Shown here one piece after another: positions 8,770-13,740 of a stretch of DNA of 13,740 nt (positions are counted from its first letter, which is position 1; every line of letters starts with the position of its first letter). The notes beneath the pieces were generated by a model. That model searched no databases, was not told the origin of the DNA, and saw nothing but the letters and a program-made list of their open reading frames with translations. A program made the position numbers and the translations under genes. The DNA is from Stramenopiles sp. TOSAG23-3 (Eukaryota > Sar), in assembly GCA_900128585.1 (NCBI GenBank), contig LT642608.1:1-13740 (forward strand). Direction: 5' to 3'.

Positions 8770-8775
8770 CACGTG
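8770..8775. promoter_or_regulatory. CACGTG palindrome (E-box/G-box type)
   Basis: CACGTG, the core bound by many eukaryotic bHLH and bZIP factors, lies about 103 bp upstream of the gene 2 start inside strongly AT-rich DNA. A six-base match can arise by chance; position and composition are the only support. Confidence 0.25.
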
Positions 8776-8839
8776 TAGTAAACATTCTATATTATTTTAT
8801 GTTCTTATAATCTTTTGTTGTCATATTTTTTTGTAACGA

Positions 8840-8859
8840 AATAATAATATTTTATTATT
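8840..8859. repeat. AATAATAA/TTATTATT inverted repeat
   Basis: AATAATAA (8840-8847) is followed, after a four-base TATT loop, by its reverse complement TTATTATT (8852-8859). It grades into an ATT trinucleotide run and a poly-T run up to about 8874. It is probably a low-complexity product rather than a designed site. Confidence 0.5.
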
Positions 8860-8879
8860 ATTATTATTTTTTTTATCAC

Positions 8880-8953
8880 GAAGAAGAAGAAGAAGGAAGA
8901 AGAAAAAAGAGAAGAAGAAAGAAGAAGAGAAAAGAAGAAAAGAAGAAGAAGAA
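8880..8953. repeat. 74-nt uninterrupted homopurine (GAA-rich) tract
   Basis: Every base of the + strand is A or G over 74 positions, mainly GAA units with AAAA and GAGA interruptions. It lies about 210 bp upstream of gene 2, whose sense strand is the pyrimidine strand here. Long homopurine/homopyrimidine tracts with mirror symmetry can adopt triplex (H-DNA) structures and exclude nucleosomes; whether this one does is inference. Confidence 0.9.
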
Positions 8954-9155
8954 TATAACTTTTTTTAAAAGAAGAAGAAGGAAGGATGGACGAAAGTAAA
9001 CCAAAAGAAAGGTTTGTTCCTTTTTTTTAATTATAATTATTATACACTAATATGTTTTAGTATATAAATAAAGTATAGTTGTTTTAGTATTTCCTATCAA
9101 TATATTATAGACATGAATTAAACACAACCCTTAACTTAATTGTGGGTTTTGGTCT

Positions 9156-9199
<44 letters not shown>

Positions 9200-9200
9200 G
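9156..9200. repeat. (AAAG)n/(GAAA)n tetranucleotide microsatellite
   Basis: About eleven GAAA units without interruption, ending at GAGGGAGG. It is the same unit as the run at 1-78 and is likely polymorphic in length. Confidence 0.95.
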
Positions 9201-9334
9201 GGAGGTCACAGGAGACAGGACATACTATTTCTTGATAATTGTATTTGTAGTTATATATAGTATTATATTAGTATTTTAGATAGGATGAAATTATATTCTT
9301 CTTTTAAAAAATTTGTTTTAAAAAAATAAGAGAT

Positions 9335-9359
9335 GAAGAAGAAAGAAGAAAGAAGAAGA
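9335..9359. repeat. Short GAAGAAA purine tract upstream of gene 3
   Basis: A 25-nt pure purine stretch of GAA and GAAA units, followed by the ATC-rich segment carrying the shared 13-mer (9389-9401) and by another GAA run to about 9428. The grouping of GAA tract and CGTCGA motif recurs upstream of gene 4. Confidence 0.75.
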
Positions 9360-9388
9360 CAGAAGATGCGATCATCGATCATCACAAT

Positions 9389-9401
9389 CAATCATCGTCG
9401 A
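9389..9401 (+). promoter_or_regulatory. CAATCATCGTCGA motif, copy upstream of gene 3
   Basis: An exact 13-base match to 11458-11470. Here it lies 297 bp before the gene 3 ATG, between two GAA-rich purine tracts. A possible shared upstream element; the surrounding ATC repetition means local low complexity could also explain part of the match. Confidence 0.35.
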
Positions 9402-9497
9402 AAGAGAAAGAGAAGAAGAAGAAGAAGTATTATAGAAAAGAAGAAGAAGAAACGCATTATGAATTATGAAGAAGAGAAATGTTACATTCATTGAATT

Positions 9498-9506
9498 TAT
9501 ATATAA
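9498..9506 (+). promoter_or_regulatory. TATA-like box of gene 3 (tentative)
   Basis: TATATAAAG lies about 190 bp upstream of the gene 3 ATG. It matches the general TATA consensus, but this spacer is so AT-rich that such a match is expected by chance; another TATA-like run lies near 9251-9260. Confidence 0.25.
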
Positions 9507-9697
9507 AGAATGCAAAGGAAGATAGATTTGAATTCAATTCAATATCATTAAAAAGGAGAAGACGAAGAAGGACGAAGAGAGGAAAAATAACGAAAACAAA
9601 TAGCATTGCACTTTAACAACGCCAACGAAGAACATATTTCTTTTTTTGGTTTGTATTCTAGCGGACGTTTCCTCTTATTCGTCAACTCTACGCTGCC

Positions 9698-11230
9698 ATG
9701 TCGAGTCCACGCCGACAACGCCGTGGGTCTTCCCTTGAAGAAATTGTAGAAACAACGTCATCTTTTTATTCCAAACTATTCTCGATGAGGTCCAAGATAG
9801 GCCTGGACATTAAGCGACACAAGTACAATCGGTTTCCTGGTGGTCAAGACCATGAGAACGATACGAGCAAGGCCACCGTTGCCCAAACCTACTTTACGTT
9901 TTTCAAATCATTCATGGGCATTGGGGTGTTAACGTTGCCGCACGGATTTAAGCTAGCGGGTTGGTGGGTCGGACTGTGCATGATCTTACTTGCATCGTAC
10001 ACGTCGTACTACTGCATCGTGCTCCTCCTGGATGCCCGAGACACGGTGGAGCAGCAGATACTGGCCGGCACGGTGAATCCCAACGTGCTGCCAGAGGGAA
10101 CGTTGAACTCGCCAATGGTGGTAATGAGCGAAGAAGCGCCCCAGCCGCAGCCTTCCAAAGCTGCGGCGTCCGACGGTACAAAAGAAATTTCTTACTCGGA
10201 CATTGGGAGGGCGGCATTTGGGTCTACTGGGGCCAAAGTTGTCGATTTTGCCATAGTGACTGCCCAAATGGGGTTTTCAACGGCTTACATGATTTTCATA
10301 GGAAACAATGTGGAGGCCGCGCTAGGATCGTGCATCGGCCCGGCCTCGTGGATGCTCCTGACGGCAATCTTTGTCTGCCCGCTCGTGTGGCTGCGGTCGT
10401 TGAAGAAACTTTCCTTTGGGGCAATACTGGCTGACGCCGCCGTCGTCTTTGGTCTGTGCGTGATTGTGATCTACGCCTTGTTGTACTCTGGGGGGGCAGC
10501 GCGCACAGAGGTCGACCCGCCCACCCCGGTAGGTTCGAAACCGTTCATTTTTTTCGGAATGGCCGTGTTTGCGTTTGAGGGCGCAGGCATTATTCTTCCC
10601 ATGAAGCAAAGCATGCAGCACCCGGAAGAGTTCAGCGGGGTCCTTCGGACAGGCATGGTCGTCATTACCTGCGTCTATGTGGTGTTCCCCTTGACCGTTT
10701 ACCTTTGCTTTGCTGGGGCAACGGAGGACATGATTACTGCAAACCTTCCGGACCGGGACTTTGTGGTGATCATGGTGGAGCTGTTGTACTCGCTCGGGCT
10801 TTTTTTGACGTACCCGATCCAGATGTTCCCAGCGATTCAAATCGTCGAGAACAGTCGCCTGTACCGTTCCATCGAGGAACGCTTGAAGGGGAAGACCTTT
10901 GACGACGACCTCGGCCCGTCGTATTTTATCCGCACCGTGCTCGTCATGCTGACCCTTCTCTGCGCAGCAACGATTCCAAAGTTTGGAACTTTTGTTGCGA
11001 TTGTCGGGTCCGTGAGCTGTTCCCTGATCGCGTTCATTCTCCCTGCCGCGTTCAGCCTCAAGCTGCACCAGGAAGAGGCTGGGTCGACCAAGACTTACAT
11101 CAAGTGGGGCATGCTTTTGTTTGGGGTGCTGGGCGGGGTCATCAGCTTGGTGCTGGAGATTGATGACCTGGCGGAATCGATCGGACAACCAAGCACGGAC
11201 GCGGACGTTGTGCGCTGCAGCAAAGGGTAG
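9698..11230 (+). CDS. Amino-acid transporter, AAAP family (SLC36/AVT3-like), 510 aa
   Basis: An amino acid/auxin permease family (Aa_trans) protein, expected to move neutral amino acids across the plasma or vacuolar/lysosomal membrane with protons. The TM1 signature FFKSFMGIGVLTLPHGFKLAG (about residues 68-88) matches the K-S-x-x-G-x-G-V-L-x-L-P pattern, and GMAVFAFEGAGIILPMKQSM (287-306) matches the family's FEG-x-x-x-x-LP block in TM6. YSDIGRAAFG (166-175) before TM3 is also typical. Eleven hydrophobic segments fit the family: about 66-82, 89-110, 181-205, 217-233, 239-264, 282-301, 317-339, 354-375, 412-428, 433-454 and 467-487. The N-terminal tail of about 60 residues is basic and Ser-rich, as in cytosolic tails of this family. 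The loop between TM2 and TM3 (about 112-165) is long and Pro/Ala-rich. Start: ATG at 9698 with G at -3. Length is normal and no break is seen. Substrate is not determinable; SLC36/AVT3 resemblance is by motif only. Confidence 0.95.
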   Translation: MSSPRRQRRGSSLEEIVETTSSFYSKLFSMRSKIGLDIKRHKYNRFPGGQDHENDTSKATVAQTYFTFFKSFMGIGVLTLPHGFKLAGWWVGLCMILLASYTSYYCIVLLLDARDTVEQQILAGTVNPNVLPEGTLNSPMVVMSEEAPQPQPSKAAASDGTKEISYSDIGRAAFGSTGAKVVDFAIVTAQMGFSTAYMIFIGNNVEAALGSCIGPASWMLLTAIFVCPLVWLRSLKKLSFGAILADAAVVFGLCVIVIYALLYSGGAARTEVDPPTPVGSKPFIFFGMAVFAFEGAGIILPMKQSMQHPEEFSGVLRTGMVVITCVYVVFPLTVYLCFAGATEDMITANLPDRDFVVIMVELLYSLGLFLTYPIQMFPAIQIVENSRLYRSIEERLKGKTFDDDLGPSYFIRTVLVMLTLLCAATIPKFGTFVAIVGSVSCSLIAFILPAAFSLKLHQEEAGSTKTYIKWGMLLFGVLGGVISLVLEIDDLAESIGQPSTDADVVRCSKG

Positions 11231-11346
11231 AAATGGTTCACTATATATGTTTGGGGTATTTTTTTATTGGTGTAGTATATTTATACTTGGTAATATTTAT
11301 TTTAAGAAGAAGAGATGATGTGATACAGAAAATATTATAGTCGTCG

Positions 11347-11374
11347 TCTTCTTTCTTCCTTCTTCTTCTTCTTC
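11347..11374. repeat. Homopyrimidine CTT tract downstream of gene 3
   Basis: 28 consecutive pyrimidines on the + strand, ending in four CTT-type units, followed directly by GAAAAAAAAAGA. It lies about 120 nt after the gene 3 stop. A T-rich transcript stretch could help 3'-end formation; this is inference. Confidence 0.75.
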
Positions 11375-11457
11375 GAAAAAAAAAGATATATTTTTTATTT
11401 TATTAAGAATGAAGGTGACACAGCAAGAAGAAGAAGAAGGAACAAAAAATCGAACAA

Positions 11458-11470
11458 CAATCATCGTCGA
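11458..11470 (+). promoter_or_regulatory. CAATCATCGTCGA motif, copy upstream of gene 4
   Basis: Exact match to 9389-9401, here 375 bp before the gene 4 ATG and 18 bp after a GAAGAAGAAGAAGG tract (11425-11440). The arrangement of GAA tract, then motif, then gene is the same as for gene 3. Confidence 0.35.
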
Positions 11471-11503
11471 CGAATCATCGCATCATCATCACAGCATCAC
11501 AGC

Positions 11504-11668
11504 AGAGAAGAAAAGAAAGAAAGAAGAAGAAAGAAAAAATGATAAAAAGAAGAAGAAGAAGAAGAGAAATACTTCTTCTTCTTTCTTTTCTTCTTCTTCT
11601 TTCTTCTTTCTTCTTTCTTCTTCTTCTTCTTTTTTTTTCTATTTTTTTTTTGTTTTCTTTCTCTTTTC
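11504..11668. repeat. GAA-tract to TTC-tract inverted (fold-back) repeat
   Basis: The + strand is nearly all purine from 11504 to 11569 (only two T interruptions, at 11540 and 11543), then switches within three bases to pure pyrimidine from 11572 to 11640, with a T-rich tail to 11668. GAA units on the left are complementary to the TTC units on the right, so a transcript or single strand could form an imperfect hairpin with arms of about 60 nt. The register is imperfect because GAAA and GAA units are mixed. Confidence 0.85.
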
Positions 11669-11844
11669 ATATTTTATCATCATTTAAAACTTCTTCTTCA
11701 CGTATATGTATACAATAAATATTATCAAAACATCAACGACATGGAAACTCCTCTTGTGCTTTGAAAATCAACCATGCAGGATTTGTAACGAGTGTGACTT
11801 GACACTTTTATCGTTTGAATTGCTTACATTTCCATCTCCGCAAC

Positions 11845-12561
11845 ATGTCGCGTCGTGCCATCGTAGAGCTTCGTCAGTATGCGTTGAAGATAGTCCACGC
11901 GGGGGAGTACATTCAACGCACTCGGGAGGCGGCGGGGCTGCGCAAGTCGCTGTTTCCCATGCGCCTGTACACGATTCCGGAAACCGGTGGGCAGCTGAAC
12001 GTAGCGAACCACATGTACATGTACAAGGACGGGCTTGAAGGACGGGACGGCGCGAGGGCGAGGGCGGCGGTGAACGAGGATTGGCTGGAGTATTTGAAAG
12101 CCGTACGGCCGTTTATGGAGACGCAGCAGTCGAACATTTTCGTGGAGGCCCCCTTGGTCTCCGACTTTCAGCTTCAGGGCCTTTCCCCGGAGACTGTCGA
12201 GGTGTCAACGGAAGCGGAAACACCTGGAAAATGCATTTACGAGTTTAGAAACTACCAGCTGAAACTAGGGTACGATACCGTTCCTGCGTTTTTGGATCAC
12301 TACGAGGAAGGGTTAGGGTCCAAGCTGGCGTCGACGGACCCGACCACCACGTTGGTGTCCCTGCTGTATTCGGAAATTGGAGGGTTGAACAAAGTCATCG
12401 AAATATGGAGGCATGGGAACGGGGTCTCGGCGATGGAGAATTCAAGGAACGGGGCAAGGGAGGCCGCAGAGTGGAGAACGGCGATCGGGAGCATTGCCGA
12501 CCTGGCCGTGTCCTTTGAGTCGACCGTCCACAAGCCGGTAGACTTTAGCAGTTACCAGTGA
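11845..12561 (+). CDS. NIPSNAP family protein (238 aa)
   Basis: NIPSNAP proteins adopt a dimeric alpha/beta-barrel-like fold and are often mitochondrial; their biochemical role is poorly defined, with links in animals to mitophagy signalling and vesicle trafficking. Two family domains are visible. The N-terminal half has VELRQYALK (7-15) and YMYKDGLEGRDGARARAAV...W (59-80), matching the family's D-L-x-x-R-x-x-x-R-x-x-x-x-x-x-x-W pattern. The C-terminal half has IYEFRNYQLKLG (131-142), LLYSEIGGLNKVIEIWRH (173-190) and REAAEW (205-210), its most diagnostic block. The start is the ATG at 11845 (A at -3, then MSRR); ten upstream codons are open but carry no other ATG. No clear mitochondrial presequence precedes the first domain, unlike vertebrate NIPSNAP1/2, so its location is uncertain. 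Length fits a two-domain member. It converges on gene 5. Confidence 0.93.
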   Translation: MSRRAIVELRQYALKIVHAGEYIQRTREAAGLRKSLFPMRLYTIPETGGQLNVANHMYMYKDGLEGRDGARARAAVNEDWLEYLKAVRPFMETQQSNIFVEAPLVSDFQLQGLSPETVEVSTEAETPGKCIYEFRNYQLKLGYDTVPAFLDHYEEGLGSKLASTDPTTTLVSLLYSEIGGLNKVIEIWRHGNGVSAMENSRNGAREAAEWRTAIGSIADLAVSFESTVHKPVDFSSYQ

Positions 12562-12584
12562 GGAGGTGGGGGAGGAGTCAACAC

Positions 12585-12600
12585 TTTTGTTATAACAAAA
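12585..12600. repeat. Perfect 16-bp palindrome TTTTGTTATAACAAAA
   Basis: This perfect self-complementary sequence starts 24 nt after the gene 4 stop codon. Allowing one bulged A, the symmetry extends outwards to AC...GT. It may be a 3' UTR structure or a dimeric protein-binding site, or chance in AT-rich DNA. Confidence 0.6.
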
Positions 12601-12784
12601 AGTAAAAATTAAGGTGGGGAGACGTTAAAGGGGAAGTAAGGTAATAATGCTCTGATACTCTTGGCTCAATTTAAACATTGATTATTGCAAACTTTTAGAG
12701 TCTTGGAAGAGATTATGTTAAACATTTGGAAACATGTCTTGCACCAAAACAACTGGTATTTGGTGACTAAATAAAATAAAAAAC

Positions 12785-12822
12785 AATTATTTAAATAAAT
12801 GCCAATTTTCTTGCTTTTAAAA
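12785..12822 (+). promoter_or_regulatory. Candidate 3'-end (polyadenylation) element, copy B
   Basis: Blocks AATTATTTAAATAAA (12785-12799), CCAATTTTCTTG (12802-12813) and TTTTAAAA (12815-12822) match those at 2742-2788 with one difference in the first block and one at the single linking base. It lies about 225 nt after the gene 4 stop, on the same side and in the same orientation relative to its + strand gene as copy A relative to gene 1. Confidence 0.5.
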
Positions 12823-12904
12823 ATAATAAAAAGAATAAAATATGAAACAATACTTAAACACATTGTATCACTTTGTATTAAAGATATACGTTGTAACAAA
12901 GCGT

Positions 12905-13740
12905 TCATCTATTAGCTAATGGCACCTTCAATGTAGCTTGAAGGGCGTCCTCATGGCGTCCCAAATCACTGTACGTACTGGCAAGGTTGCTCATGCTTCT
13001 TGCAATACGGTGATGGTCCGATGGGAGGATACGTTTCCTGAACGCCAAGGTTTCTTCCTTCAATCGAAGGGCGTCCTCGTGGCGTCCAAAATCACTGTAC
13101 GTACTGGCAAGGTTGCCCATGCTTCTTGCAATATCGGAATGGTCCGATGGAAGAATACGTTTCCTGAACACCAAGGTTTCTTCCTTTAATCGAAGGGCGT
13201 CCTCATGGCGTCCCAAAAAACTGTACGTACTGGCAAGGTTGCTCATGCTTGTTGCAATATCGGGATGGTCTGATGGGAGGATGCGTTTCCTGAACACCAA
13301 GGTTTCTTCCCCCAACCGAAGGGCGTCCTCATGGCGTCCCAAATAACTGTACGTACTGGCAAGGTTGCTTATGCTTGTTGCAATACGGGGATGGTCCGAT
13401 GGGAGGATACGTTTGTTGAACGCCAAGGTTTCTTCCGTCAATCGAAGGGCGTCCTCATGGCGTCCCAAAAAATTGTACGTGTTGGCAAGGTTGTTCATGC
13501 TTAATGCAATATCGGGATGGTCCGATGGGAGGATACGTTTCCTGAACGCCAAGGTTTCTTCCCCCAACCGAAGGGCGTCCTCATGGCGTCCCAAATAACT
13601 GTACGTACTTGCAAGGTTGCTCATGCTTCTTGCAATATCGGGATGGTCCGATTGGAGGATACGTTTCTTGAACGCCAAGGTTTCTTCCGTCAATCGAAGG
13701 GCGTCCTCATGGCGTCCCAAAGCACTGTACGTACTGGCAA
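12905..13740 (-). CDS. Kinesin-light-chain-type TPR repeat protein, C-terminal part (5' end outside window)
   Basis: The frame is open to the right edge (reading ASTYSAL before the first full repeat), so the N-terminus is missing and no start can be given. It ends at TGA 12905-12907. Six full 42-residue repeats and a broken seventh are visible, consensus GRHEDALRLxEETLAFRKRILPSDHPDIAxSMSNLASTYSxL. This matches the TPR_10/TPR_12 class found in kinesin light chains and many protist and bacterial scaffold proteins: paired helices that bind partner peptides. Repeats read from 13717, 13591, 13465, 13339, 13213 and 13087 downwards; the last starts at 12961 and departs from consensus after HEDAL, ending VPLANR. 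The array alone does not make it a true kinesin light chain; partner and location are unknown. Near-identical repeats at DNA level suggest recent expansion. Confidence 0.9.
   Translation of the reverse strand, partial: ASTYSALGRHEDALRLTEETLAFKKRILQSDHPDIARSMSNLASTYSYLGRHEDALRLGEETLAFRKRILPSDHPDIALSMNNLANTYNFLGRHEDALRLTEETLAFNKRILPSDHPRIATSISNLASTYSYLGRHEDALRLGEETLVFRKRILPSDHPDIATSMSNLASTYSFLGRHEDALRLKEETLVFRKRILPSDHSDIARSMGNLASTYSDFGRHEDALRLKEETLAFRKRILPSDHHRIARSMSNLASTYSDLGRHEDALQATLKVPLANR
12962..13717 (-). repeat. 126-bp tandem repeat array (six full copies) with 252-bp sub-period
   Basis: Six 126-bp units encode the TPRs, in phase with the reading frame. Copies 1 and 3 share LTEET and STYSYL; copies 2 and 4 share LGEET and an F before the final L; copies 5 and 6 share LKEET and STYSD. 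The alternation is also seen in silent sequence: + strand CTTCCGTCAATCG in copies 1 and 3 versus CTTCCCCCAACCG in copies 2 and 4. This points to duplication of two-repeat blocks. A broken seventh copy occupies 12908-12961. Confidence 0.92.

Larger units (their letters stand above)
8668..9697. other. Divergent intergenic region between gene 2 and gene 3, purine-tract rich
   Basis: About 1 kb of AT-rich DNA contains the upstream regions of both genes. It holds, in order: promoter candidates for gene 2 (8722-8775), an AT hairpin (8840-8859), a 74-nt pure purine tract (8880-8953) with a further GAAG patch (about 8967-8986), a (GAAA)n microsatellite (9156-9200), GAA tracts (9335-9359 and about 9401-9470), the 13-mer CAATCATCGTCGA (9389-9401), a TATA-like TATATAAAG (9498-9506), a palindrome TTGAATTCAA (9528-9537), and a GC-richer leader from about 9660. 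No reading frame here looks coding and I see no RNA gene. Confidence 0.7.
11231..11844. other. Intergenic region between gene 3 and gene 4 with GAA/TTC tracts
   Basis: 614 bp between two + strand genes, so it should hold the gene 3 3' UTR and terminator and the gene 4 promoter. It contains AT-rich sequence (11240-11310), a pure pyrimidine tract (11347-11374), a GAA tract (11425-11440), the shared 13-mer (11458-11470), CATCATCATC sequence (about 11478-11500), a large purine-then-pyrimidine fold-back (11504-11668), and an AT-rich leader to the ATG. An open frame at 11409-11687 would encode only poly-Glu/Lys followed by poly-Ser/Phe and is a by-product of the repeats. Confidence 0.7.
12562..12904. 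other. Convergent intergenic spacer between gene 4 and gene 5
   Basis: 343 bp, G-rich for the first 20 bases and then strongly AT-rich. It holds a 16-bp palindrome just past the gene 4 stop, several AATAAA-type signals between about 12768 and 12840, and copy B of the shared 3' element. Both genes end towards it, so it must contain two poly(A) sites. No gene-like frame or RNA gene is seen. Confidence 0.6.

Noticed and set aside
11409-11687. 92-codon open frame between genes 3 and 4
   Set aside because: It translates to poly-Glu/Lys then poly-Ser/Phe, exactly what GAA and TTC repeats give; no non-repetitive coding signal.
11706-12038. Overlapping frame that might supply a mitochondrial presequence to the NIPSNAP gene
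   Set aside because: It is in a different frame from the NIPSNAP domain and would need an unseen intron; the ATG at 11845 begins directly before the first conserved strand.
12938-13598. Repetitive + strand frames opposite the TPR gene
   Set aside because: The 126-bp period is a multiple of three, so every frame looks repetitive; the minus strand gives clear TPR consensus, the + strand does not.

Overview
The window looks like nuclear DNA from a microbial eukaryote, probably an alga or another protist. Five long reading frames of roughly 50-60% GC appear intron-free. They are separated by very AT-rich spacers full of (GAAA)n, (GAA)n/(TTC)n and poly-A/T runs. All four complete genes start at an ATG with a purine at -3. 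The protein families are eukaryotic: an AAAP/SLC36-type amino-acid transporter, a NIPSNAP protein, an EF-hand-bearing multipass surface protein with GCC2/GCC3-like cysteine modules, and kinesin-light-chain-type TPRs. The style of the large surface protein suggests a chromist-type lineage (stramenopile, haptophyte or similar), but this is inference and the species cannot be named from the sequence.

Layout from left to right. 1-457: a (GAAA)n microsatellite and the AT-rich upstream region of gene 1. 458-2590 (+): gene 1, a 710-residue multipass membrane protein of unknown family. 2591-2880: a short spacer between convergent genes. 2881-8667 (-): gene 2, a 1928-residue secretory-pathway membrane protein with a very large ectodomain, about nine membrane segments and an EF-hand tail. 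8668-9697: a divergent spacer of about 1 kb dominated by homopurine tracts. 9698-11230 (+): gene 3, the amino-acid transporter. 11231-11844: a spacer with a purine-to-pyrimidine switch able to fold back on itself. 11845-12561 (+): gene 4, the NIPSNAP protein. 12562-12904: a second convergent spacer. 12905-13740 (-): gene 5, the C-terminal end of a TPR-repeat protein that continues beyond the right edge.

Nothing ties the genes into one pathway. Three of the five encode multipass membrane proteins; gene 2 could sense extracellular ligands and couple to calcium through its EF-hand, but no partner is identifiable here. The most informative non-coding signals are: (a) a composite 3' element (AATAAA, then CCAATTTTCTTG, then TTTTAAAA) shared by the two convergent spacers; (b) an exact 13-mer, CAATCATCGTCGA, about 300-375 bp upstream of both gene 3 and gene 4, each time next to a GAA tract; (c) the long homopurine/homopyrimidine tracts; and (d) a 252-bp higher-order period inside the TPR array. 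No tRNA, rRNA, CRISPR array or transposon was found.
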